NCBI RefSeq assembly: GCF_000739555.1
Contig: NZ_BBJN01000011.1
Location: 1 to 64,000 of the forward strand
Length of the DNA stretch: 64,000 nt
Direction of reading: 5' to 3'
From: Halolamina rubra
GTDB taxonomy: Archaea > Halobacteriota > Halobacteria > Halobacteriales > Haloferacaceae
The position numbers and the translations under genes were made by a program. Positions 8,294 through 15,599 of the stretch are shown piece by piece. Below the pieces are notes generated by a model that was not told where the DNA came from, did no database searches, and saw only the letters and a list, made by a program, of their open reading frames with translations. Each line of letters begins with the position of its first letter. Positions within the stretch are counted from its first letter, which is position 1.

Positions 8294-8893
8294 TCAGCGC
8301 GGATCGGTCCCGGCCGTCGACGACCGCGGCAGACGATCGAGCGCGAACGCAGCCCCGAGGACGACGGCCGCGACGAGCAGCCCACCCGCGGCTTCGCCGA
8401 CGGTGTGGGCGCCGGTGGCGATCCGACTCCAGACGAGCGCCGGCGGCACCGCGACCAGCGGCGCGAACCGCCGGTCGGCGGCGACCAGTGCGCCCGCGGG
8501 GACGGCGGCGTAGATGACGTGACTCGACGCGTCCCACAGCGGCACGACGACGAGGTGGAGCAGCGAGGTGCCGACGAGCAGCGCGGCGTAGAGCGGCACC
8601 AGCGACCCCCAGCCCAGGCGGCGCCACGCGATCGCGATGGCGCCGAAGGCGACGATCAGCCCGAGCGCCGCGAAGAAGTCCTCGCCGCCCGGGACGCCCG
8701 TGCCGACCACTCCTGGGCCGCCCTGGTAGACGGCGAAGGCGAGCACCCACGCGCCGACGACGACGCCGACGCGGCGGGCGAGCGGGCCGAGCGCGGGATC
8801 GGTACGGCGCTCGTAGCCGACGAGCAGCAGCGTCGCGACGAGGACGAACAGCTCGGGGGCGAAAACCGTGGAGACGGTGGTGGCAACGCTCAT
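8294..8893 (-). CDS. PAP2-like membrane protein with degenerate phosphatase motifs
   Basis: A 199-residue protein with about six hydrophobic segments. Near the C-terminus it shows DASSHVIYAAVP, like the SGH motif, and SRIATGAHTVGEA, which fits SRX5HX3D of PAP2 phosphatases except that Glu replaces Asp. The KX6RP motif is not seen. It may be a diverged phosphatidic acid phosphatase or a non-catalytic relative. The pattern is visible; activity is uncertain. A CCTTTTTCGG element at about -27 supports the chosen ATG. Confidence 0.65.
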   Translation of the reverse strand: MSVATTVSTVFAPELFVLVATLLLVGYERRTDPALGPLARRVGVVVGAWVLAFAVYQGGPGVVGTGVPGGEDFFAALGLIVAFGAIAIAWRRLGWGSLVPLYAALLVGTSLLHLVVVPLWDASSHVIYAAVPAGALVAADRRFAPLVAVPPALVWSRIATGAHTVGEAAGGLLVAAVVLGAAFALDRLPRSSTAGTDPR

Positions 8894-9082
8894 ACCGGAG
8901 GCGTGGAGCGCCCCGAAAAAGGCGTTTCGTCACGGGTCGAGGTCGCCCGTCCAACCGTGCCGGACGCAGCCGCCCGCGACGCCGAAGGCGATCAGGTGAA
9001 CAACCACGCGGACCAGGTGTCGACCATGGTAACGTACCCGTGTCTACGGGAGTTGAAAACGGGTGGGGAAGGAAACGGTGCA

Positions 9083-9154
9083 AGCCTAGGCCGGGATTTG
9101 AACCCGGGCTCTCGTCCTTACCAAGGACGCGCTTTACCGCTAAGCTACCCAGGC
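9083..9154 (-). tRNA. tRNA-Thr (GGT anticodon)
   Basis: On the minus strand the acceptor GCCTGGG pairs with CCTAGGC (one G-U), the anticodon stem CGTCC/GGACG closes the loop TTGGTAA with anticodon GGT, and the T-arm CCGGG-TTCAAAT-CCCGG is intact. Discriminator base is T. No intron and no encoded CCA. Length is 72 nt. Confidence 0.93.
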
Positions 9155-9208
9155 GCGCATCTTCTCTTACCGCGGTTTCGTCTTTAGTGGTTTCGATTCG
9201 GCCCGGGG

Positions 9209-9877
9209 TCAGGCATCCGTTCCCGTGCCCCGCGCCGTCTCCGGTTCGACGACGCCGTCTGCGAAGCCGTGGAGGCGGTCCCGCGTCGACTCGGCCAGCA
9301 GCTCCGCCGCCGCCGGGAGCGACCCCTCGTAGGAGTGGGCGATCTGGCCCGCGAACGCGAGCAGCTCCTCCGAGGGCGTGGCGTCGACGGCGGCGGCGCC
9401 GGCGACGACCGCGAGCTCGAACACGTCGCCCTCGAGGTTCCGGTCGATCGCGGCGGTCTCCTCGGCCGTCTCGCGGACGGTCTGATCGCGGCCGAACGCC
9501 CGGACGGTTTCGACCGCGCGGTCGGCCGCCGGCGTGCGAGCCAGCAGCGAGAACCCCCGCGAGACGAGCACGTCGGCGGCGACGACCGAGAGGTCGGCCT
9601 CGATGTCGGCGTCGGGGTCGGTCGCCCACGGCTCCTCGTGGGCCAATTGGCGGGTCAACGAGAGCCCCTCGTAGATGAGCTGTACCCCGGCGGCGAGTTC
9701 GCCGAGTGCGGTCACGTCGGTCCCGGCGTCGAACGCGCGGGCGGTCGCGAGCGTCAGCGCGCCCGGCGCCATCGACGCCGTTGCCAGCCGCTGGTCGAGC
9801 GTCTCACGGAGGGGATCCGGCTCGATCTCCCCCAGCGCGTTCCGGGCCGAGCGGCGGGCCACGGCGGCGTCGTCCAT
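9209..9877 (-). CDS. DUF7114 family protein, polyprenyl-synthetase-like helical fold
   Basis: A 222-residue, all-helical acidic protein typical of haloarchaea. The stretches AAGVQLIYEGLSLTRQLAHEEPWA and DLSVVAADVLVSRGFSLLAR recall the helices of isoprenyl diphosphate synthases, but no DDxxD metal motif is present, so catalysis is unlikely. The ATG at 9877 (MDDAAVARRSARNAL) was chosen because upstream sequence in frame is unrelated intergenic DNA. A perfect 14-bp palindrome lies 25-38 bp before this start. The function is not known. Confidence 0.75.
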   Translation of the reverse strand: MDDAAVARRSARNALGEIEPDPLRETLDQRLATASMAPGALTLATARAFDAGTDVTALGELAAGVQLIYEGLSLTRQLAHEEPWATDPDADIEADLSVVAADVLVSRGFSLLARTPAADRAVETVRAFGRDQTVRETAEETAAIDRNLEGDVFELAVVAGAAAVDATPSEELLAFAGQIAHSYEGSLPAAAELLAESTRDRLHGFADGVVEPETARGTGTDA

Positions 9878-9901
9878 CGTGTAGGAGAAGCCGCGGCGAA
9901 G

Positions 9902-9915
9902 CCAAAGGCCTTTGG
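9902..9915. promoter_or_regulatory. 14-bp palindrome CCAAAGGCCTTTGG in the promoter of the DUF7114 gene
   Basis: The sequence is a perfect palindrome and sits at about -25 to -38 relative to the minus-strand ATG at 9877, exactly where the TATA box should be. It could be an operator for a dimeric regulator. The divergent DUF3105 gene starts about 107 bp away and seems to have its own TATA-like GGGTTATGG. Confidence 0.4.
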
Positions 9916-10021
9916 AAAGCACACCAAAGCGCCAGCAACGCCGGAGAGCGCTCCCGGCGTCGCCGGTCCGCTGGACCGCCCGAGAGCGAAGGGTTATGGG
10001 CGACCGGATCGGTGTGGGGGT

Positions 10022-10747
10022 ATGGTCGAGTGTGAGTACTGCGGGGCGGCCTTCGACGACGAGGCAGCCTACCTCGAACATCTCGGCGACGAGCACGCCG
10101 GGGAGCTCGGGCCGATAGACCAGCGCCGGGTCGAGTCGGCGCGGGACGACGGCGACGAGCGCGTCCCGATCGCGGCGCTGCTCTCCGGCGTCGCGGTGCT
10201 GGTCGTGCTCGTCGTCGCCATCTGGTTCTTCTTCCTGACCGGCGGGAACGGCGTCGAGGGCGTCGACGCCGAGCCGACGGGTCTCGAGGACGACCCGCTC
10301 GACGAGCACGGTGACGACGAGTGGATCTCACAGGTCGAGACGTTCGAGAGCAACGGCGCCGAGCACCGCTCGGGCGAGGTCGACTACGAGCGCGACCCGC
10401 CGCTGTCGGGCCCGCACTGGGACGGCACGGTCGCCGCCGGCTTCTACACCGAGACGCCCCAGCTCGAAGAGCTCGTCCACACGCTGGAACACGGCGCGGT
10501 CGTGATCTACTACGACCCGGCGACCCTGAGCGACGAGGAGGAGGCCAGCCTGCGGGCGTGGAGCTCGAACTACCAGGGGACCTGGCAGAGCGTCGTCGTC
10601 GCGCCGAACCCCAACGACGACCCGCGCGGCGACTACGTGCTGACGGCCTGGACCCACCGACTCGTGCTGGAGGACTACGACGCGGAGGCCGTCCACGCGT
10701 TCGCCTCGGAGTACCTCGGCCGCGGGCCGGAGAACCCCGTTCGGTAG
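10022..10747 (+). CDS. DUF3105 protein with N-terminal zinc finger and transmembrane anchor
   Basis: A 241-residue three-part protein. Residues 1-25 form a C2H2-type finger (CEYCGAAFDDEAAYLEHLGDE-like, ending in His). A single transmembrane helix follows at about 52-72 (LLSGVAVLVVLVVAIWFFF). The rest is a DUF3105 domain with SGPHWDGTVAAGFYTE and LVHTLEHGAVVIYYDP. Topology is most likely finger inside and DUF3105 outside. The function of DUF3105 is unknown. A TTAT element about 28 bp upstream suggests a leaderless transcript. Confidence 0.82.
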   Translation: MVECEYCGAAFDDEAAYLEHLGDEHAGELGPIDQRRVESARDDGDERVPIAALLSGVAVLVVLVVAIWFFFLTGGNGVEGVDAEPTGLEDDPLDEHGDDEWISQVETFESNGAEHRSGEVDYERDPPLSGPHWDGTVAAGFYTETPQLEELVHTLEHGAVVIYYDPATLSDEEEASLRAWSSNYQGTWQSVVVAPNPNDDPRGDYVLTAWTHRLVLEDYDAEAVHAFASEYLGRGPENPVR

Positions 10748-10757
10748 ATAGCTACGG

Positions 10758-11591
10758 TTATTCTCGCACCGAGAGGCCCGGCGCGGGCGGCATCGACCGC
10801 TTGTGCGCGCTCCCCTCGACGAGTTCCTCGACGCGCTCGACGTGCTCCTCGGTGACGCCGTCGACGTAGCGCACCGTCGCGGCCGTCGACAGCGGGCCGT
10901 CGACGTGCAGCGCCAGCACGGCGTCGAGGTGGTCGTAGTTGAGCCCCATCTCCGCTTCGTCGGTCTGGCCCTCCCACATCTCGGCGGTGGGCGTCTGCAT
11001 CACCAGTTCGTGCGGGACGCCGACGTGGGCGGCGAGCTGGCGGACCTGCTGCTTGTACAGGTCGCCGATGGGGTTGCAGTCGACGGCCTGGTCGCCGTAC
11101 TTCGTGAAGTAGCCGGTCATCGCCTCGCTGCGGTTGCCGGTGCCCAGCACGATCCGGTTCTCGACGTTGGCGACGTAGTAGTTCATCACCGCCCGGGTGC
11201 GAACGCGGACGTTGCCCGCGGCAGTCCGGTCGTCGACGCCCTCCGGGAACGCCTCGTCGAACTGCTCGGCGATGGGCTCGATCTCGATCACGTCGTAGGG
11301 GATCGAGAGCGACTGGGCGACCGCCTCGGCGTCGCTCATCAACTCGTCGTCGCTGACCCGGGCGGGCATGGTGAGTCCGTGGAGGCCCTCCTCGCCCAGC
11401 GCCTCGACCGCGAGGTAGGCGGTGAGCGTCGAGTCGATGCCGCCCGACAGCCCCAGCACCGCGCCCTCGGCGCCGGCGGCGTCGACGGTGTCCCGGATGA
11501 ACGAGACGATCTCCTCGCGGGCGGTTTCGAGTTCGGCCTCCGAGAACCGGAGGTCCAGCGGCGCGTTCTCGGTGAGGACGTCTTCAGGCAT
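10758..11591 (-). CDS. nadE: NH3-dependent NAD+ synthetase
   Basis: Final enzyme of NAD synthesis: adenylates nicotinate adenine dinucleotide with ATP and amidates it with ammonia. The PP-loop LGLSGGIDST is at about residue 46, followed by the family signature VLGTGNRSEAMTGYFTKYGD and CNPIGDLYKQQVRQLA. At 277 residues there is no glutaminase domain, so free ammonia is the donor. The ATG at 11591 is supported by a CCTATTTGCC TATA-like element at about -30. Cytoplasmic, single-gene unit, converging with the DUF3105 gene. Confidence 0.95.
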   Translation of the reverse strand: MPEDVLTENAPLDLRFSEAELETAREEIVSFIRDTVDAAGAEGAVLGLSGGIDSTLTAYLAVEALGEEGLHGLTMPARVSDDELMSDAEAVAQSLSIPYDVIEIEPIAEQFDEAFPEGVDDRTAAGNVRVRTRAVMNYYVANVENRIVLGTGNRSEAMTGYFTKYGDQAVDCNPIGDLYKQQVRQLAAHVGVPHELVMQTPTAEMWEGQTDEAEMGLNYDHLDAVLALHVDGPLSTAATVRYVDGVTEEHVERVEELVEGSAHKRSMPPAPGLSVRE

Positions 11592-11763
11592 ACCCGGGCG
11601 TTCTGTCGCCGTCGGCAAATAGGCACGCACCGATTCGGGGCACTGGACGCGTGTCCGGTTCCGGCGGCGACGTCGGGGTGGGCGAATCCGAAACCGACTT
11701 ACCCAGGGACGGTGTTCTCTCGAACACGAGCGCCATAGGCCTCGTGAACGAAAGACCACGAAG

Positions 11764-11834
11764 GCGGATGTGGTCCAGTGGTAGGACAGTAGCTTCCCAA
11801 GCTACCGGCCCGGGTTCAATTCCCGGCATCCGCA
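11764..11834 (+). tRNA. tRNA-Gly (CCC anticodon)
   Basis: Acceptor GCGGATG pairs fully with CATCCGC, the anticodon stem GTAGC/GCTAC closes the loop TTCCCAA with anticodon CCC, and the T-arm is CCGGG-TTCAATT-CCCGG. Discriminator base A. Length 71 nt, no intron. The lower-GC island with TnpB begins directly after it. Confidence 0.93.
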
Positions 11835-11955
11835 TTCTGTTTCCTTCTCTTGTGTATTGTCGTGGGGTCCAACCGAGAGATCTGATGACGGGGCCAGAGA
11901 GTGTTGAACTGCGGTTCCTTGAGGGGGAAGAGCACTCGAATCGAGGCGACTGTCC

Positions 11956-11964
11956 AAATATAAG
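11956..11964 (+). promoter_or_regulatory. TATA box of tnpB
   Basis: AAATATAAG is a near-ideal archaeal TATA box centred about 29 bp before the GTG start at 11989, so a leaderless tnpB transcript is likely. Confidence 0.6.
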
Positions 11965-11988
11965 TAGCAACATGTCCCCATTGAAACT

Positions 11989-13244
11989 GTGGCAGACGAT
12001 TACGTGCGTCGGACAGCAATCACTCGTCTCGATGTGACGGACGAGCAACGAGACCTTCTCGAAGAGACGATTTCTGCGTGGAAGAGTGGTTGCCAAATCG
12101 CCACGGAGATGGCGTGGGGCAACTGTAACGCCAAGAGCGACGTACAGCCCCTCGCCTACGACGACGTGCGAGAACATACCGACCTCGGTAGTCAGCACGC
12201 GATCCTCGCCACCCATCAAGCCGCCCAAGCTATTACTGGCTGTATCGAACGCAGGTCCAAAGACAAGCGAGTCAGCAAGCCCACCTTCACCGCGCCCACG
12301 GTGAAGTACGATACCCGGACGATGACGCTGTTTGACGACGATACGGTATCGCTCTCCACAACGGAGAGTCGCATTCGGTGTGAACTCGCTCTGCCCGATG
12401 CCGACGACGGCTACCAACGGCAGTACCTCGATTCTGACGAGTGGAGCGTCACGGAAAGCACTCTCACCGCTCGTGAGGGCGACTACTTCCTGCATATCGC
12501 TTCCGCCGACCCAGGAACGACACCGAGCGGAACACCGCCGAGGACGGAACGGTTCTCGGGGTCGACCTCGGTATCGAAAACCTTGTCGTCACCAGTACTG
12601 CCTACTTCTTCAGCGGACGGGAGCTAACCCACGATCTCAATGAGTTCGAGAAGGTCCGTGCGGGTCTCCAGCAGACTGGGACACGAAGCGCGCATCGAAC
12701 GCTCGAACAATCGAGTGGCCGCGAACTTCGCTATATCCGTGATGTGCTTCATCGGGCGTCGAATGCTATCGTCGCTGAAGCAATCCGGTTCGAGTGTGAT
12801 GTGATCGCGTTCGAGGACTTGACGCATATCCGCGACCGAACACGCGCATCGTGGGGGCACAAATGGGCGTTCCGAACGCTCTACGACCAAGTGGAGTACA
12901 AAGCCGAAGCGGAAGGCATCGCGGTGAAGCAAGTCGGCTCAGCGCACACGTCCACGCGGTGTGCCGAGTGTGGGTTTACGGCGAGCGAGAATCGCCCGAA
13001 TCGAACCCGCTTCCGGTGTATGAGCTGTGATTCGGAAGCGAATGCGGACTACAACGCGGCGAAGAACATTGGGATGCGGTACGTCCGTCGAGGCCAACAG
13101 TCGTCTCGGCGGACGGGCAACAGTCAACTTGCCCTGAAGTCTGGAACGGTGACACCGAGCGGCGGATTTACCGCCCACCCGAAAGGGTTCGAGGCCGAGT
13201 TCATGGACAAGCGCCACGCTACCCGAGTGAACCAATCAGGGTGA
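11989..13244 (+). pseudogene. tnpB: IS200/IS605-family TnpB, frameshifted
   Basis: A solo TnpB (IS1341-type) RNA-guided nuclease gene. The N-terminal part runs in frame from the GTG at 11989 to about 12500. The remainder, starting near TERNTAEDGTVLGVDLGIENL, is in the -1 frame, so one base is missing (or two gained) around 12490-12505. Across the two frames all key residues survive: RuvC-I GVDLGIEN, RuvC-II IAFEDLTHI, the CAEC/CMSC zinc ribbon and RuvC-III NADYNAAKNIG. No tnpA (Y1 transposase) lies nearby. Base composition is clearly lower in GC than the flanks, as expected of acquired DNA. As written, the protein would stop at 12627 without a nuclease domain. Confidence 0.88.
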
Positions 13245-13350
13245 CGGAAGTAGGGTGGTGTAGTTGATTTCCCGGACGGCGCATTTTCTGCATTCCTCAG
13301 TAGCCTGGAGTCGCTGCTGTCCACTCCTCGCGGTTGCTTCGCAAGCAACT
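13120..13350 (+). ncRNA. Candidate TnpB guide RNA (omega/sense-overlapping RNA)
   Basis: Haloarchaeal IS1341-type genes are known to make sense-overlapping RNAs from their 3' end, the counterpart of TnpB omega RNA. Here the tnpB 3' end is followed by a perfect hairpin GTTGCTT-CGC-AAGCAAC (13333-13349), a plausible right-end structure. The boundaries are guesses and no guide target can be recognised. Confidence 0.25.
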
Positions 13351-14214
13351 TGACGTTCGCAGAGACTTCGCCGCCGACGGTCGGATAGCTGACAGCACGC
13401 AGTAGAAACACAGAATCGATTCTGAAAAGTCAAAACCCGCAGACTGAAACCGATTATGAAGATTGAGCCCCTCGGCTTCAGGTCTGTCGCACCGTCATAA
13501 TCGGTTAAAATCCCCGCAAGTACCCCCTGTATTGTGGAGAAAAACTGATTATGAATCGGCATCGTCGCACCCCCGTATCGGCTGAAAACGCAGGCTAAAA
13601 GCTGTCTGGCGTCCAACGACGCCTCACCGCCGAGACCGGATCGGCCCTCTATTGGGGTGGAAATTCTTCATAATCGGTTTCCCTCTTGCGATTCGCCGTT
13701 TCGGATACTCCATCGGTGTCCCTACGAAACCGCCGAATTTGGGGGTTTTGACCACCGAAGACGCGATCGGTGCCGTCGGCAGCGATGCGTTGAGCAAAAT
13801 CAGTCATACTTGATTCCCCGTATTCCACAGGGACGCCCCTTGCGGGGGCCGAATCCGATTATGAAACCCGCGAGCCGACCAGGGACTGGCTGCTGAGGTG
13901 ATATCGAGGGGAATTCTGAGTATGACTCGGCTCTCGTGAGCATGCACACGCCAGTCCCAGTAGAGGCCCCCTCGCCGAAGAGGAGATCTAGTGAGTGATG
14001 CCCGATCGAAGCCGGTCGCCCGCCGTTGAGAACGAGCCGCCGAACTCCCCGTTCTTCGGGTATAGGGGGGATATCGTTGAACTCCGTCTTCAGGGCGCTT
14101 CTCACCCTCTGAACCCTTCGATCATGGCGGACCGTGAGTTCTTCGACGTTTTCGTCGAGCCCCATACCGACGCTTTCCGAATACACGAAGGTGCCCCATC
14201 GCGTACTGGCTCTC
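13245..14214. other. About 1 kb without a convincing gene, lower GC
   Basis: No ORF here has a recognisable domain. The longest minus-strand frames (13236-13616 and 13800-14222) have no family resemblance and irregular composition. The region holds the hairpin at 13333-13349, five AACCGATTATGAA-type motifs in alternating orientation between 13448 and 13865, and a second inverted pair, AGTCATACT (13802-13810) with AGTATGACT (13919-13927). It reads like degraded mobile DNA or a non-coding element. Confidence 0.6.
13448..13866. repeat. Five AACCGATTATGAA-type motifs in alternating orientation
   Basis: Copies are at 13448-13460 (+, AACCGATTATGAA), 13495-13506 (-, TCATAATCGGTT), 13543-13555 (+, AACTGATTATGAA), 13668-13680 (-, TCATAATCGGTTT) and 13855-13866 (+, CCGATTATGAAA). 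The first pair is an exact 12-bp inverted repeat with a 34-base loop; the second is a 12-bp inverted repeat with one transition, 112 bases apart. Spacing is irregular, so this is not a CRISPR array. Confidence 0.75.
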
Positions 14215-14544
14215 GTGCACACCGTCTACCACGTCTCCAGCGTCGACGCCTACCGCACCGCCGAGGCGAAAGTCCGGAACCTCCTCGACGACGAAACGCT
14301 CGAACTCGACGGCGTCGCAGTCGTCGTCGACCGACCCGCGGTCATCGACGCCGCGGCGGGGGAGCTACAGGAGACGACCGACGCGCTGGTCGAGATGGGT
14401 GCGACGGTGAAGCTCTGCTCGAACGCTGCGCAGGGCGCCGAGGCTGGCGAAGATGATTTCGGCGAGGGCGTCGCGTTCGTCTCCTCTGGTGTGGGCGAGT
14501 TGACGCGGTTGCAGGATTCGGGCTGGGCGTATATTCGGCTCTAG
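14215..14544 (+). CDS. DsrE-family protein
   Basis: A 109-residue protein with the pattern of haloarchaeal DsrE-like proteins: HTVYHVSSVDAYRTAEAKVRNLLDD at the start, VVVDRPAVIDA, then GATVKLCSNAA with a Cys at the position of the sulfur-carrying Cys of DsrE/TusD, and FVSSGVGELTRLQDSGWAYIRL at the end. The GTG at 14215 is preferred because homologues begin at this sequence and a CGAATACACG element lies about 30 bp upstream; a GTG at 14191 is the alternative. It may take part in sulfur relay, but the role is unproven. Stop codons overlap by 4 bp with the convergent acyltransferase gene. Confidence 0.75.
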   Translation: MHTVYHVSSVDAYRTAEAKVRNLLDDETLELDGVAVVVDRPAVIDAAAGELQETTDALVEMGATVKLCSNAAQGAEAGEDDFGEGVAFVSSGVGELTRLQDSGWAYIRL

Positions 14545-15461
14545 CGCCCGTCGGGCGTCGGCGACCCGGGCGGCTGCAGGTCCCGCTCGAACTCGTCGAA
14601 GGCGTCCAGATCGTCGGGCAGGTCGTACTCGATCCGTCGTTCCTCTTTGTTGCGCTCCAGTCGATCCTCGATCGGCTCGGCCACGTCCTCCCAGCCCGGT
14701 TTCACGCGGACCGACTTCGCGGGCTGGCCGACCGCGACGTGGTGGGCCGGCACGTCGCCGTCGACGACCGCCTTCGCGCCGACGACGGAGTTCTCGCCGA
14801 GCTTCGAGCCGGCGCGGACCATCGTGTCGTAGGTGAGCCGGGCGTCGTCCTCGACGATCGTGCGGTAGTTCTCGACCTCGGTCTGGTCGACGATGTCGTG
14901 GTCGTGGGAGAGCACCTGCGCGGAATCGGAGATCGAGACGCGGTCGCCGATCTCCAGCGCGCCGCGGTCGTCCAGATGGACGTCGTCGTGGACGACCACG
15001 TTGTCGCCCATCGTGATGTTGTGGCCGTAGGTGAACGTGATCCCCTTGAAGAAGCGGCAGTTCTCGCCGACCTCGTCGAACAGGTGGGTCGCGAGCATCT
15101 GTCGGAACCGCAGCGCGAACTCGACGTTGTCGGCCATCGGCGTCGCGTCGAACTGGCGCCAGAGCCACTGGAGGTGTTTCGAGCGCTCGAAGCGCTCCTC
15201 GTCCTTCTCGGCGTAGTACTCCGACTCCAGCGTCGCGTTACACGGGTCGTACCCCTGGAGGCGCACGCGCTCGGCCGGGGTCACGTCGCCGCCCGCCTGC
15301 CAGTCCTCGTAGGCGTCGCGGTCGCCGAACAGATCGACCAGCACGTCCTGCACCACGTCGCAGGTGTCCTCGTCGGACGCGAGTCGCTCGTCGACGGAGT
15401 CGATGAAGGCGTCCACCCCCGCCTCGGCGTCCGGTGGGAGGGAGGCGTGACGTTTCGTCAT
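14541..15461 (-). CDS. Left-handed beta-helix acyltransferase (hexapeptide repeat)
   Basis: A 306-residue protein whose middle (about 130-230) is a hexapeptide-repeat helix: ITMGDNVVVHDDVHLDDRGALEIGDRVSISDSAQVLSHDHDI is followed by VRAGSKLGENSVVGAKAVVDGDVPAHHVAVGQPAKSV, the acyl-CoA-binding coil. His-Asp in SHDHDI fits the catalytic site of sugar O-acetyltransferases of the maltose/galactoside family. The helical N-terminal 120 residues are haloarchaeal. The ATG at 15461 is chosen because GCATATGGG lies about 28 bp upstream; an upstream in-frame ATG at 15506 would run through this promoter. Substrate unknown. Confidence 0.82.
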   Translation of the reverse strand: MTKRHASLPPDAEAGVDAFIDSVDERLASDEDTCDVVQDVLVDLFGDRDAYEDWQAGGDVTPAERVRLQGYDPCNATLESEYYAEKDEERFERSKHLQWLWRQFDATPMADNVEFALRFRQMLATHLFDEVGENCRFFKGITFTYGHNITMGDNVVVHDDVHLDDRGALEIGDRVSISDSAQVLSHDHDIVDQTEVENYRTIVEDDARLTYDTMVRAGSKLGENSVVGAKAVVDGDVPAHHVAVGQPAKSVRVKPGWEDVAEPIEDRLERNKEERRIEYDLPDDLDAFDEFERDLQPPGSPTPDGR

Positions 15462-15495
15462 GCCCGGAATCTGGGGAGGCGCGGGCATATGGGTT

Positions 15496-15523
15496 CGGGT
15501 GTTCACATGCCGTGCAACACCCG
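15496..15523. promoter_or_regulatory. Inverted repeat CGGGTGTT/AACACCCG upstream of the acyltransferase promoter
   Basis: An exact 8-bp inverted repeat with a 12-base spacer. It lies directly upstream of the TATA-like element (15485-15493) of the minus-strand acyltransferase gene and about 75 bp downstream of the pitA stop. It may be an operator touching the BRE, or a 3'-end hairpin of pitA transcripts. Confidence 0.45.
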
Positions 15524-15599
15524 CCGGCCGGGGGCGTCGATCGGCGGCGCCGAGTCGACGCCGTGCCGGAAACTCAACGAGAGCCAGTCGGTCGGTTGT

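Noticed and set aside
7215-9629. An 804-residue minus-strand open frame across YdjM, cupin, PAP2-like and tRNA-Thr.
   Set aside because: It runs through a tRNA and several clear genes; composition is shadow-like.
13236-13616. A 126-residue minus-strand ORF after tnpB.
   Set aside because: It includes two copies of the repeated motif, has no domain and no promoter; treated as non-coding.
13448-13866. Reading the repeats as a CRISPR array.
   Set aside because: Units alternate in orientation, spacing ranges from about 35 to over 170 bp, and no cas gene is near.
11764-14214. tRNA-Gly as attachment site for the TnpB island.
   Set aside because: No copy of the tRNA-Gly 3' end was found at the far end of the island.
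13800-14222. A 140-residue minus-strand ORF before the DsrE gene.
   Set aside because: No family resemblance and mixed composition; possibly a remnant, but not supportable as a gene.
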